A stretch of 35,152 nucleotides of DNA from Dehalococcoidia bacterium (GCA_011192005.1 DUFB01000086.1:1-35152), one strand, 5' to 3'. Counted from the first letter of the stretch, positions 10,002 to 20,107 are shown. The notes: generated by a model from the sequence alone, not told the origin. Program-made: numbers and translations.

Positions 10002-10964
10002 TTATTTATGATAGTCTTTGTATGTTCTGGCTGTCCGCTGCTCCAGCGGTAAGGAAAAGCTAAAAACGCTGCCTCCCTGGAGCCTGTTCCTGGCCCATAT
10101 CCGTCCACCATGACCTTCTACTATCATCTGACAGATATACAGACCTAGGCCAGCACCAGGGGTGCTTTTTATTATCTGGTTATCCACCCGGTAAAATCGT
10201 TGGAATATTTTTTCCAGGTCGTCTTCAGGTACCCCTATTCCGTCATCGGTGATATTCACAACGAGAGAAGGAAAGCTAATCACAGGGGGATCCTTAGAAA
10301 ACTCACTCAGCTCCTCTTCATTGCGGACCAAGCGAGTATCTACGGTAATTTCGCCACCCTGTGGCGAGTATTTAATTGCATTGGTAAGAAGATTAGTTAA
10401 AACCTGTTCAATCTTTTCCGGTTCCAATCTTACCAAGGGCAGGCGCTCCACAGGGTTAATTTTAATAACGTGTTTGTTGGTCTGGCTCTGCATTTCCGGC
10501 ACTACCCGCCGCAGTACATCGTTAAAATAAACGGAATGGGTTATCCAGGTATCAGAGCTCTCAAGATGAGATATATCCCTCAGGTTCTCCAACAGATGAA
10601 GCATACGGTTACTGGCTAATTCTATACCCCGGAGATACTGCTTTTTCTGCTCTTCCGTAATAGAATCGCTGAGTTCCAGTAAAGTCCCGGTGTATCCTTT
10701 GATAACGGTAAGAGGCGATAGTATCTCGTGCCATAACACCGAGAGATCATCTATAGTGGTATATTTATTCTTTTCACGTGTAGATGCAGCATAGGTTACC
10801 GGGAGACCATCTTTGTCTTTAAACACCATCAATTCCGTACCGCTTTTCTCATTACTCTCGTGATACATATTACCCTTCGCTATTCTCTCCCGTAAGATAC
10901 TATCTTTATTAAAATCAGTAAGGAAAACCCTATTCTTCTGGTGAGCGGGATAATCGCGCTTCAT
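10002..10964 (-). CDS. cytosolic sensor histidine kinase (HisKA + HATPase_c)
   Basis: WHEILSPLTVIKGY (phospho-His), LTNLLTNAIKYSPQGG, ITDDGIGVPE, GAGLGLYICQMIVEGHGG. No TM segment. Confidence 0.92.
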   Translation of the reverse strand: MKRDYPAHQKNRVFLTDFNKDSILRERIAKGNMYHESNEKSGTELMVFKDKDGLPVTYAASTREKNKYTTIDDLSVLWHEILSPLTVIKGYTGTLLELSDSITEEQKKQYLRGIELASNRMLHLLENLRDISHLESSDTWITHSVYFNDVLRRVVPEMQSQTNKHVIKINPVERLPLVRLEPEKIEQVLTNLLTNAIKYSPQGGEITVDTRLVRNEEELSEFSKDPPVISFPSLVVNITDDGIGVPEDDLEKIFQRFYRVDNQIIKSTPGAGLGLYICQMIVEGHGGRIWARNRLQGGSVFSFSLPLEQRTARTYKDYHK

Positions 10965-10973
10965 TATGTTATG

Positions 10974-11696
10974 TTAACTCCCTAGCGTACCAGCCTCTTC
11001 TGTCTCACTAGCCTGGGCGAAGTAATATCCAACACCCCTTTCGGTTAATATAAGCTTCGGTGTATGAGGATTCTCTTCTATCTTCTGGCGAAGGTACCTG
11101 ATATAGAGTTTAACGAAAGATTTATCGCCGATATAGTTGGGGCCCCAGGCTTTCTCCAGAAGTTGCTCGTGAGTTACTATCCAGCCCCGGTTTTTAATCA
11201 AACAGGATAGAATCCTGAATTCCGTAGGTGATAATTTCACCCGTTTCCCCCTGACATATACCTGGCGACTTCTCCACTCTATCTCGATCTCGCCGTTATG
11301 GAAATTACTTGGTTCGTTCTCGATATTAGTTGAACCGGTCCGTCTCAGGACGGCCTGCACTCTGGCTATCAATTCACGAAAATCAACCGGTTTGGTAATA
11401 TAATCATCAGCACCGAGGTCAAAACCTCGTAGTTTATCGGCTTTCTTACCATTTACGGTTACCATCATCACGGGGATATCACTCATATCCCTGATTCGGC
11501 GACATACTTCCCAGCCATCCATCTTGGGAATATTAGCATCGAGAAGTACCAGATTGGGTCGGTTGCTGTAAACACGGCGCATACCCTCGGCGCCATCCTG
11601 AGCGGTAAATACATCATACCCTGCGTTCTTGAGCCACATGCGTGTCAGATTGGAAAATTCAATATCATCTTCGATTAATAATATCTTGCCTCTCAT
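10974..11696 (-). CDS. OmpR/PhoB-type response regulator
   Basis: ILLIEDD, VLLDANIPKMDGWE, VTVNGK, ITKPVDFRELIARV, plus winged helix RQVYVRGKRVKLSPTEFRILSCLIKNRGWIVTHEQLLEKAWG. Confidence 0.95.
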   Translation of the reverse strand: MRGKILLIEDDIEFSNLTRMWLKNAGYDVFTAQDGAEGMRRVYSNRPNLVLLDANIPKMDGWEVCRRIRDMSDIPVMMVTVNGKKADKLRGFDLGADDYITKPVDFRELIARVQAVLRRTGSTNIENEPSNFHNGEIEIEWRSRQVYVRGKRVKLSPTEFRILSCLIKNRGWIVTHEQLLEKAWGPNYIGDKSFVKLYIRYLRQKIEENPHTPKLILTERGVGYYFAQASETEEAGTLGS

Positions 11697-12022
11697 TTAT
11701 TTATCCTCCTACCTTGCCACTGACACCTTTCCCCCTTTTTTGGCTTGATTATTTTATTTGGTTAGAAAATTCAAACCGCAGGAAACTTGCCATATGGCAT
11801 ATTCAGGGTACAATTAGCCTAAAATAAAATTTCCGGGGGAGCTAATATAAGGATAATATGGAAGCTGCACGATGTCAACATCACTTTTTATACCTTTTCC
11901 CACCAATTTCCAACCTTTGTCGTTTTCTTTATGTACCAAATCAAACAAGCGTCATAATTGTAAACACTTTTAGTGGAGTAGTCAACCTGAAAATCTGTTT
12001 TTTTACCTAATTTATACCGAAG

Positions 12023-12039
12023 TCTAACATATTTCTAAC
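12023..12039 (+). promoter_or_regulatory. isolated pair of the same hexamer at 11-bp spacing
   Basis: TCTAACATATT TCTAAC at 12023 and 12034. No convincing -10 at the usual distance. Confidence 0.45.
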
Positions 12040-12170
12040 TTATACTAAAAGTCAATACTAGTTCAAGTTAGTCTAAACTCAAAAAAACACACGATTCTCA
12101 TCATACTAAAAAAATAACTAGACGAAAGCATATAGATTTGATAATTACGGGTATGAAAAAAGCTGTAGAT

Positions 12171-12226
12171 TCTAACCATTTTCTAACTTCACTCTGACAT
12201 CAATCTAACGCCCCCCGGAGTATCAT
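12171..12226 (+). promoter_or_regulatory. 11-bp-phased direct-repeat array plus -10 (site P3), upstream of the degenerate hybrid signalling gene
   Basis: TCTAACCATTT TCTAACTTCAC TCTGACATCAA TCTAAC, 11 bp, TATCAT. Repeats at 12171, 12182, 12193, 12204. Confidence 0.75.
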
Positions 12227-12268
12227 AGTCTTGTTTGCATTTACTATGGTTCAGTACTGAGAAATACT

Positions 12269-14830
12269 ATGGCATCTAGCGATAGCTACATCGTTGCACA
12301 AAAAGCGGGTAAAATCCTGGCGGTTAATTCCGACCCCGAAGTAATTCGCATACTCGGCGTGAATCTAATACACGCGAATCTGGAATTCGTTTCAGCGCAA
12401 AGTGGCGTTGAGGCAATCGATAAAACCTTCTCGGAGAGACCGGATATTATATTACTGGGCCCACCGCTTCCTGACATAGACCTCAATAATATTTTCCAGC
12501 GGCTACAGAGGTCTCCAGAAACCAGCCAGATACCCATCATCGTTATCAGTGCCACGAAATCCGATCATATTGATACCCGCCAATCAGAAAATGGGACTAT
12601 CCACTATATTACCAAGCCGTTTGACCCGAATGAGATAGTGAACCTGGTACAGACACATTTAAGACAAAAAAGACGGGTAGAAAATATTCATCCGCTAACC
12701 GGATTACCGAACCAGGCCCAGGTCATAGCGGAAATGACAGAGATAATAGACCAGAAAAAGGCATTTGCCGTTATCTACATTGTCTTAGAAAACCTTACAG
12801 CCTTTAATAAAAATTACGGTTACTTACAGGGCGATCGCGCCATCAGGCTAGCAGCTGACATTATCACGGAAAAAGTCCGGATTTTCGGTAATCAGGATGA
12901 CCTGGTGGGGCATGTAAACGGTAATAAATTCGTCATTATCAGTACACCCTCCAAAGCCAAGGTTTTATGCCACCGGATAACCACCAAATTCAACCGTCGC
13001 ATCAGGGACCTTTATACAGATGAAGAGATTCAAAAAGACGATTTATCGAATGAAAATCCGGATGGTAATAAAGTCCAAAACACCATAATGAGCCTCTGCA
13101 TGGTTCTGGTTACCAACGAGAAACGTACTTTTCGGCATTATCTTGAAGTATACGAGGCTATTACCACACAAATGGACCACTCCCGGCATTCCCCCGATGA
13201 TAATACGCATCAGGGTATCCAAACCAGCGATACCGAGTCAGAAATGGCGGCGGCCCCCGGTTGTGTGTCCGGCACACAAAGAGAGGAGCTCAGGGTATTA
13301 TCCGGCGTTTTGGACTGGCTGGATTTCACTATCAGAGAGCTTGAAGTACCACTCGCCATTACCCGGGACAGCATAAGTTCTTTAGTTAACCTTGATGTTG
13401 AAAGCCTGGGGCCAGAGCAAAAGAATACCCTGAAAACGGTCAGCGATAAAGTTAACCAGCTTGAGCGCATAATAGAAGGACTAAATTGTTTAACAAGAGT
13501 TAAACGACATACCGCCGACGTCATCTTCGAAGAAGTTGAAATGGGCAACACTCTTGAGTGGGTTGTCAACCAGGTACGTGATATGCTGGAACAACGTGAT
13601 ATTCACATCAATGTCTCCGTGGTGGACAAATTGAGTCCAATTTCGATAGACAGGCGGACTCTCACCGAATGTCTTCTTTATCTGATAAAGAATGAAATCC
13701 AGTTCCTGCCACCTGAGAGTCGCCTGGACATACGTGCTGCCGATGTGAATGAAAAATTCCTTACCGTACTGATAACCAATCCTCGTCATCAGATTCCACA
13801 AAAAGCACCGGGGGAAACAAATCCCGACGCATTGAAGCAAAGGATTTATCCCGCCAAGCTGATGCTCCAGGGATTGGGCGGTAAGTTGAACGTTACCAGT
13901 GAAAAAGAGGAAGGGACGATATACACCCTCATCATCCCTAAAAAATGGCACAGCTGGATGCAGGAAACGAGCTCGTTACAGCAGGCAACCGAAACAGTAA
14001 GAAAAGAAGCACAATCAGAACTGACAAATATCCGTCACTTATTGTCATCAATCTCGGAGCAAGTGCCGCCACCGGTGAAATACAGCCTGGAAAAAATAAA
14101 AAACAGAATCCAGGAATTAGGAGTGCTCTGCAACCGTACGTTATTTTTGACAGAAGACCTGAACAGTCGATTGGAAATACAGCAGGAATCGCTGCTACAA
14201 CAGGAGATAGAACAGCTGGCCAGCCTGGAAGCAATACTGGCGGTAGGCAGAGAAATAGCCAGGTCAATGAACCTCGAATGGGTCTTTAGACCAGAAAGAG
14301 CCGAGTTTGTATCCAAATGGGTATTAAGCATTGCCAGGGAGTACAAGCTGTCAGAAAGCGACTGCCAATCACTGCGATATGCCGCGATGATAGATGACCT
14401 GGGGCTGGTTTTATCTCCTCAGATTTTAACCGAACTGGCGCTGGTATCCGGTGAAGAAGCAACCAGAATACGGGAACGCTTTTACCCGATGTGGAAAGCC
14501 CTCTCGGGTATTCCGTTTCTCAAGACAGCCATCATTTATGTCCGTCATATATATAATATGTACGGTATAAACGGCAGTCATTCTGAGGTAAAAGGGGCGG
14601 ATGTACCGCTGGGAGCAAAAATTCTCTACCTGGTAAGTACTTTTGAACGTCTTATATCTGGTCTACCATCACGGGAGAAACTTAGTCCGAACCAGGCACT
14701 AAACAGAATCACCAATAAATCTGGCTGGTGTTTTGAATCATATATATTGAATACGTTTTTACAGTTATGGCGTCGGCAAACGCCTTCTGGAGATAATGCA
14801 TCGGTTAAGAAGCTGAATGATGGTTTCTAA
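12269..14830 (+). CDS. large hybrid signalling protein with degenerate REC, GGDEF, HisKA/HATPase and HD-GYP-like regions
   Basis: REC-like fold with Gly at the phospho-Asp position (PDIILLGPPLPD); GGDEF-like LTGLPN...NGNKF; DHp-like RELEVPLA (no His); HATPase-like GLGGKLNVTSEKEEGTIYTLIIPK; HD-GYP-like YAAMIDDLGLVLSP...YGINGSHSEVKGADVPLGAKIL. Confidence 0.75.
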   Translation: MASSDSYIVAQKAGKILAVNSDPEVIRILGVNLIHANLEFVSAQSGVEAIDKTFSERPDIILLGPPLPDIDLNNIFQRLQRSPETSQIPIIVISATKSDHIDTRQSENGTIHYITKPFDPNEIVNLVQTHLRQKRRVENIHPLTGLPNQAQVIAEMTEIIDQKKAFAVIYIVLENLTAFNKNYGYLQGDRAIRLAADIITEKVRIFGNQDDLVGHVNGNKFVIISTPSKAKVLCHRITTKFNRRIRDLYTDEEIQKDDLSNENPDGNKVQNTIMSLCMVLVTNEKRTFRHYLEVYEAITTQMDHSRHSPDDNTHQGIQTSDTESEMAAAPGCVSGTQREELRVLSGVLDWLDFTIRELEVPLAITRDSISSLVNLDVESLGPEQKNTLKTVSDKVNQLERIIEGLNCLTRVKRHTADVIFEEVEMGNTLEWVVNQVRDMLEQRDIHINVSVVDKLSPISIDRRTLTECLLYLIKNEIQFLPPESRLDIRAADVNEKFLTVLITNPRHQIPQKAPGETNPDALKQRIYPAKLMLQGLGGKLNVTSEKEEGTIYTLIIPKKWHSWMQETSSLQQATETVRKEAQSELTNIRHLLSSISEQVPPPVKYSLEKIKNRIQELGVLCNRTLFLTEDLNSRLEIQQESLLQQEIEQLASLEAILAVGREIARSMNLEWVFRPERAEFVSKWVLSIAREYKLSESDCQSLRYAAMIDDLGLVLSPQILTELALVSGEEATRIRERFYPMWKALSGIPFLKTAIIYVRHIYNMYGINGSHSEVKGADVPLGAKILYLVSTFERLISGLPSREKLSPNQALNRITNKSGWCFESYILNTFLQLWRRQTPSGDNASVKKLNDGF

Positions 14831-14859
14831 CCTAATCCTAACGTTATCTTACTTTTAAT
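14826..14859 (+). promoter_or_regulatory. two-repeat box plus -10 (site P4), upstream of the Ugd-like/EPS operon
   Basis: TCTAACCTAAT CCTAAC, 11 bp, TTTAAT. Overlaps the stop codon of the preceding gene. Confidence 0.55.
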
Positions 14860-14911
14860 TTAACTTGATATATTGAAAATAGAAATAACGAAAACAGGAG
14901 TCGTTATTCGT

Positions 14912-16252
14912 ATGAGTAACATCAGTGTTATCGGAGCTGGATACGTTGGTTTATCAACAGCCGCATGTTTCGCAGAACTGGGACACAATATAACTCTTAT
15001 AGAAATCGATCCCGAGAAGCTGACCGCTTTAAAAAACGGATTAATGCCCATCAGCGAACCGGGACTTAATGAGATGTGGCAGCGTAATAAGCAGGAAGAC
15101 AGGATAAATGTTACCAATAATCATATGGATGGATTATTGGGTGCCGAGTTCGCATTCATAGCCGTGGGCACACCAGCAGCCTCTAACGGGAAACCTGATC
15201 TGAAATGGGTAAGGCTCGCCGCCAAGAACATTGCCGAAGCTGCCAGTGGCCCCATGGTTATAGTCATTAAGAGTACCGTACCGATAGGCACAGCTGAAAT
15301 CATCGACAGGATAGTCAGCTATAATGACCGGAACGGTCACAGCCTTCCCGTGGTATCTAACCCGGAATTTCTGAGAGAAGGTGCTGCTATCTATGATTTC
15401 ATGCATCCCAGCCGTGTTGTCATCGGTTCGTCAAGTCAAGAAGCCATCGATGTTGTAAGCAAGCTGTACAAACCGCTTGATTCGCCAATAATTACCTGTG
15501 ATAACCGTACCGCCGAGATGTCAAAGTACGCCTGCAATGCTTTCTTGGCCACCAGGATCAGCTTCATGAACGAAATTGCCCTTCTCTGTGATGAATACAG
15601 CGTGGATATTGTAAAGGTAGCCAAAATAATGGGATTAGACCCGCGTTTCGGCAGTGGCTATCTCAATGCCGGACTGGGATGGGGAGGTAGTTGTTTACCC
15701 AAAGACCTCAAAGGTCTCATACACATGGCAAAAAGCCGCGGATTCCCGGCCCGCCTGCTCCGTGCCGTCCAGCAGATAAACCAGCAGCAGGTATATATAG
15801 TAATAAGGAAGCTTCACTGGCTTCTGGGTAATCTTGAAGGTAAGACTATTGGTATTCTGGGACTTGCGTTCAAGCCGAATTCAGACGACGTACGAGAGGC
15901 ACGTTCACTGCTGATAATTTCGCTTTTAGAAAACGAAGGCTGCCGTATTAAAGCTTACGACCCGGACCCGACCGCCATGCAAAACGCCGGGAAACTAAAG
16001 ATTGACGTTACTTATTGTGCCAACGCATATGAAGTCGCCAAAGACAGTGACGCTATAGTACTCGTTACCGAATGGGAGGAATTCAAAGAGCTCGACATGC
16101 CGGCGATGGCTTCAATGATGAATCAACCTATCATTGTGGACGGTCGAAATCTTTATGACCCGGATGAGATGATTCAAGCTGGATTCCTGTATGAAGGAAT
16201 CGGCCGTTGCAGCCAGCGTACCCAGGAAACCAGAATAGGTATCGTTCAATAA
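14912..16252 (+). CDS. UDP-glucose/GDP-mannose 6-dehydrogenase family (Ugd-like)
   Basis: MSNISVIGAGYVGLSTAACFAELGH; GLGWGGSCLPKDLKGLIHMA. Track start is a TTG at 14873; the ATG at 14912 is more natural. Confidence 0.9.
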   Translation: MSNISVIGAGYVGLSTAACFAELGHNITLIEIDPEKLTALKNGLMPISEPGLNEMWQRNKQEDRINVTNNHMDGLLGAEFAFIAVGTPAASNGKPDLKWVRLAAKNIAEAASGPMVIVIKSTVPIGTAEIIDRIVSYNDRNGHSLPVVSNPEFLREGAAIYDFMHPSRVVIGSSSQEAIDVVSKLYKPLDSPIITCDNRTAEMSKYACNAFLATRISFMNEIALLCDEYSVDIVKVAKIMGLDPRFGSGYLNAGLGWGGSCLPKDLKGLIHMAKSRGFPARLLRAVQQINQQQVYIVIRKLHWLLGNLEGKTIGILGLAFKPNSDDVREARSLLIISLLENEGCRIKAYDPDPTAMQNAGKLKIDVTYCANAYEVAKDSDAIVLVTEWEEFKELDMPAMASMMNQPIIVDGRNLYDPDEMIQAGFLYEGIGRCSQRTQETRIGIVQ

Positions 16253-17022
16253 TGGAAGAGATAGAACTGAGCCAGATTATGACCAGTAAACACAAGACAG
16301 ACAACAAAATAAAAACTGCAAATACACCCGAAGACGAAAGAGTTCAAGCTAAAACTGTTGTTACAGGACACAATAACAGGTCTCGTTTCCTCAAGTACCA
16401 ATGGTGGAAAGGATGGCTTGATTTCCTGATTTCCTTTATTGTCCTGGTAATTCTGTCGCCTTTAATGCTCCTGATTGCCATAGCGATTAAGCTCGACTCG
16501 CGCGGTGAAATTATATACCGCCGGGAGCAGGTGGGTAAGGACGGACACATGTTCACCGGTTATAAATTCCGCACCATGAAGACTGATAATGATGACAGCG
16601 AATATAAAGAGTATCTCGTTAAATACATAAAGGAAAACGCGCCTTATAAAGTAGACTATAATGGACAGCTGGTATATAAAATTACCGGTGATCCGAGGGT
16701 TACCAGACTGGGAACCCTGCTACGCAAGACTAATCTGGACGAACTCCCTCAGTTCTTTAATGTACTTAAAGGTGAAATGTCAATTGTCGGTCCACGCCCG
16801 GATATTCCATTTGCGGTAAACATGTACAACAAATGGCACCGACAGAGACTGCTTGTTAAACCGGGTATTACAGGGTTGTGGCAGGTAGGTGGTCGTAAAG
16901 GTCTCTCGTTTGATCAAATGGTACGTCTTGATATTAAATATATAAATAGAGAATCACTACTTTGGGATACCAAGATCATAATATTAACTGTCGGCACCGT
17001 TCTGAGAGGCGACGGTAGTTAA
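16252..17022 (+). CDS. undecaprenyl-phosphate sugar transferase (initiating bacterial sugar transferase)
   Basis: Single TM helix then YRREQVGKDGHMFTGYKFRTM...KTNLDELPQFFNVLKGEMSIVGPRP...KPGITGLWQVGGR. Confidence 0.95.
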   Translation: MEEIELSQIMTSKHKTDNKIKTANTPEDERVQAKTVVTGHNNRSRFLKYQWWKGWLDFLISFIVLVILSPLMLLIAIAIKLDSRGEIIYRREQVGKDGHMFTGYKFRTMKTDNDDSEYKEYLVKYIKENAPYKVDYNGQLVYKITGDPRVTRLGTLLRKTNLDELPQFFNVLKGEMSIVGPRPDIPFAVNMYNKWHRQRLLVKPGITGLWQVGGRKGLSFDQMVRLDIKYINRESLLWDTKIIILTVGTVLRGDGS

Positions 17023-17049
17023 TTATTGATACATAAAGGGGGATAATTC

Positions 17050-18105
17050 ATGATAAATATCGGTGTTGTAGGTTGTGGCTACTGGGGGCCGAAGCATATA
17101 AGAGTCTGCCACGAATTAAGAGATGTAACTCTCACCTCAGTGTGCGATATTGACGAACAAAGGCTCCAACCGGTACAAAACCAGTACCCGGCTGTTCAGG
17201 CTACTACAGACTACAAGGAATTCCTTAACAGTAACCTGGATGCAATAATAATAGCTACCCCGGTTAACACGCACCACGATCTAGCTAAGCGAGCGCTTTT
17301 AAACAACAAACACGTCCTGATAGAGAAACCAATGACCGCTACCAGCCAGGAGGCCCTGGAGCTTATTGAACTGGCCGATAAAAAAAATCTGGTGCTTATG
17401 GCGGGACATACTTACGAATATCATCCTGCCGTGGACTTCCTGAGAGAACTGGTTAATAATGGCGACCTAGGAGACATTTACAGTATCGATGCCGCCCGTC
17501 TCAACCTCGGCTTGTTCAGGACGGATGTCAATGTCCTCTGGGACCTGGCACCGCACGATATCAGCATTATTCTATCCATACTCAAGGAAAATCCCATTGC
17601 GGTGAGTGCCCGAGGTACACATCATATAGATCCCAACACGTATGATATAGCCTACCTCGAAATCATGTTTCCCAGCGGGGCAATGGGGCATGTTCACGTA
17701 AGCTGGCTTCACCCCAGGAAAATCAGGCAGACCACCATCGTTGGCAGCAAGAAGATGGCAGTTTACGATGATGTTTCAGAAACAGAAAAAATACATATCT
17801 ATGATAAAGGAGTAGCTACTCCCAAACCCTATAATGGCACCAACAACGGGGGTGCTAACGGCAAATTCTCCGCCTGGCCGCCCAATTATCGATATGGCGA
17901 TGTTGTAATACCTTTTGTTTCTAATGCCGAACCACTTAAACTGGAATGCAATCATTTTATAAACTGTATTTCCGAAGGTAAAAAGCCAAGGAGTGACGGA
18001 TGGGTAGGACTTAAGGTTACCAGCATTCTTGAAGCATCCGAGAAGTCTCTGGCGAACGGAGGACAGCGGGAAAAACTGGATCTGGGAGCTATAGCGATTT
18101 TATAG
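17050..18105 (+). CDS. Gfo/Idh/MocA oxidoreductase (WbpB-like)
   Basis: INIGVVGCGYWGPKHIRV; VLIEKPMTATSQEALEL. Confidence 0.9.
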   Translation: MINIGVVGCGYWGPKHIRVCHELRDVTLTSVCDIDEQRLQPVQNQYPAVQATTDYKEFLNSNLDAIIIATPVNTHHDLAKRALLNNKHVLIEKPMTATSQEALELIELADKKNLVLMAGHTYEYHPAVDFLRELVNNGDLGDIYSIDAARLNLGLFRTDVNVLWDLAPHDISIILSILKENPIAVSARGTHHIDPNTYDIAYLEIMFPSGAMGHVHVSWLHPRKIRQTTIVGSKKMAVYDDVSETEKIHIYDKGVATPKPYNGTNNGGANGKFSAWPPNYRYGDVVIPFVSNAEPLKLECNHFINCISEGKKPRSDGWVGLKVTSILEASEKSLANGGQREKLDLGAIAIL

Positions 18106-18138
18106 ATGCTATACGCCCAATTCAATAAGGAGTAACTG

Positions 18139-18807
18139 ATGAGAGACGAGATGCAGCCTACAAGTGGATTAGAAGTAAATAACCAGATGGTGCGACTCGG
18201 GGAGAAAGCCGTCATTGATGATGGCGTGGTGTTAGGCTATCTGCCGGTCAGAGGTGGGCATATCGTTTTAACCATAGGTTCCGGGGCTCACGTACGTCGA
18301 GGTACCATTATTTACGGTGGCAGCCGTATAGGATATAACCTGGAGACCGGTCACAACGTTATTATACGAGAGGAAAATGATATAGGAGATAACTTCCGCA
18401 TCTGGAATAATTCCGTCATAGATTACGGCTGTCATATAGCTAATGACGTAAAAATTCATAACAAAGTATACGTGGCCCAATTTTCCACTATTGAAGACGA
18501 TGTTTTCCTGGCTCCCGGGGTTACTCTGGCGAATGATTTACATCCGGGGTGCCCACATTCTCACGAATGCATGCGGGGTCCCTATATCAAGAAAGGCGCC
18601 CAGATAGGCATCAATTGCACGATTCTACCCCGGGTAGTAATCGGAGAATACGCCGTCATCGGTGCCGGAAGCGTAGTTACCAGAGATATCCCCGATGGTG
18701 CCGTTGCTTACGGCAATCCCGCCGAGGTGAAATGCGATATTGAAAGTCTTACCTGCAACACGGGCCTCGGAGATAAACCATACAGTCATCTTGCACGGAG
18801 GGTTTAA
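18139..18807 (+). CDS. left-handed beta-helix N-acetyltransferase (WbpD-like)
   Basis: Hexapeptide repeats; IGINCTILPRVVIGEYAVIGAGSVVTRDIPDGAVAYGNPA. Confidence 0.88.
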   Translation: MRDEMQPTSGLEVNNQMVRLGEKAVIDDGVVLGYLPVRGGHIVLTIGSGAHVRRGTIIYGGSRIGYNLETGHNVIIREENDIGDNFRIWNNSVIDYGCHIANDVKIHNKVYVAQFSTIEDDVFLAPGVTLANDLHPGCPHSHECMRGPYIKKGAQIGINCTILPRVVIGEYAVIGAGSVVTRDIPDGAVAYGNPAEVKCDIESLTCNTGLGDKPYSHLARRV

Positions 18808-19931
18808 TGCGAATACCACTAGTAGACCTAAAAACTCAATACCAGGATATTAAAGAAGAGGTACTATCTGAAATAAGTCAGGCTCTGGATAGTATGCAGC
18901 TCTTTCTGGGTAAGAACGTCCAGGCGCTGGAGTCTGATTTTGCCGGTTATTGTGGCACCGAATTCGCTATAGGGGTGAGTTCCGGGACCGATGCCCTGCA
19001 TATAGCCCTTCGCGCCTGCGGTATCGGCCCGGGGGATGAAGTAATCACCGTTTCACATACCTTTATAGCCACCGTTGAAGCTATCATCCTAGCAGGAGCC
19101 AGGCCGGTACTGGTAGATATTGATCCCGATACCTATAACATAGACACTTCGCAACTTGAAAAGGCTATTACGGGTAAAACCAAGGCTATAATCCCGGTTT
19201 TCATGTACGGGCATCCCGCTGACATGGACCCGGTAATTGATATAGCCAGGGCTTATAACCTGAAGATAATAGAAGACGCCTGTCAGGCGCACGGAGCCGA
19301 ATACAAAGGGCGTCGGTCCGGTTCAATAGGTGATGCGGGCTGTTTCAGTTTCTATTTCACCAAGAATCTGGGGGCTTACGGTGAGGGAGGCATGATTACC
19401 ACCTCTGATCCTGCTATAGCTCAGCGGTGCCGCATGCTACGGGACCACGGGCAGAATGAAAAATACCGCCACGCATTAATCGGCATAAACGGCAGGCTTG
19501 ACGAGTTACAGGCTGCCATACTCAAAGTAAAAATGCCTCACCTGGCAAACTGGATCCAAAAGAGGCGGAGCCTGGCTCAAGCATATAACGAGGGATTGCC
19601 AGATTCGGTAATAAAGCCACAGGAGATGCCCTGGGGAAAGCATGTATATCATCTCTACGTGGTGCGAGTACCGGAACGGGAGCAGCTTCGCGAATGGCTG
19701 GAAAACAAGGGCATAAGTACCGGTATGCATTACCCCATCCCTGTTCACTTACAGGAAGCCTGGCGCAACTCCGGCGGCGATGAGTTGTCGTTACCGGTAA
19801 CAGAAAAGATAACCAAAGAAATCCTATCGTTGCCCATTTATCCGGAATTAACTATTGAAGAAGTCGATATTATATGTAAACATGTTCAGGAGTTTGTGGA
19901 TACTAGACTGGAAATAGGCATAGAACGATAA
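18807..19931 (+). CDS. DegT/DnrJ/EryC1 sugar aminotransferase (WbpE-like)
   Basis: IPLVDLKTQYQDIKEEV; GVSSGTDALHIALRACGIGPGDEVITVSHTFIATVEAI; EDACQAHGAEYKGRRSGSIGDAGCFSFYFTKNLGAYGEGG. Confidence 0.95.
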   Translation: MRIPLVDLKTQYQDIKEEVLSEISQALDSMQLFLGKNVQALESDFAGYCGTEFAIGVSSGTDALHIALRACGIGPGDEVITVSHTFIATVEAIILAGARPVLVDIDPDTYNIDTSQLEKAITGKTKAIIPVFMYGHPADMDPVIDIARAYNLKIIEDACQAHGAEYKGRRSGSIGDAGCFSFYFTKNLGAYGEGGMITTSDPAIAQRCRMLRDHGQNEKYRHALIGINGRLDELQAAILKVKMPHLANWIQKRRSLAQAYNEGLPDSVIKPQEMPWGKHVYHLYVVRVPEREQLREWLENKGISTGMHYPIPVHLQEAWRNSGGDELSLPVTEKITKEILSLPIYPELTIEEVDIICKHVQEFVDTRLEIGIER

Positions 19932-20107
19932 AATATTTAGATATTGATTGGCTAATATAAATACAAGATATGATATGATAAGATATAAAGATCAGCTAAA
20001 CACCCAGAAGGCATCAGGAGGAAACTGAAATTACTAGTGAAAGCAAATCCAAGAAGAAAAGCACTGTAGTCGAGAAGGAAGAGGAATCTACCAAAAAGAA
20101 ACTCGCT

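Noticed and set aside
11761-11766. Single GTTAGA (minus-strand TCTAAC) upstream of the response regulator gene
   Set aside because: No second copy at 11-bp spacing, so autoregulation through this site is not supported.
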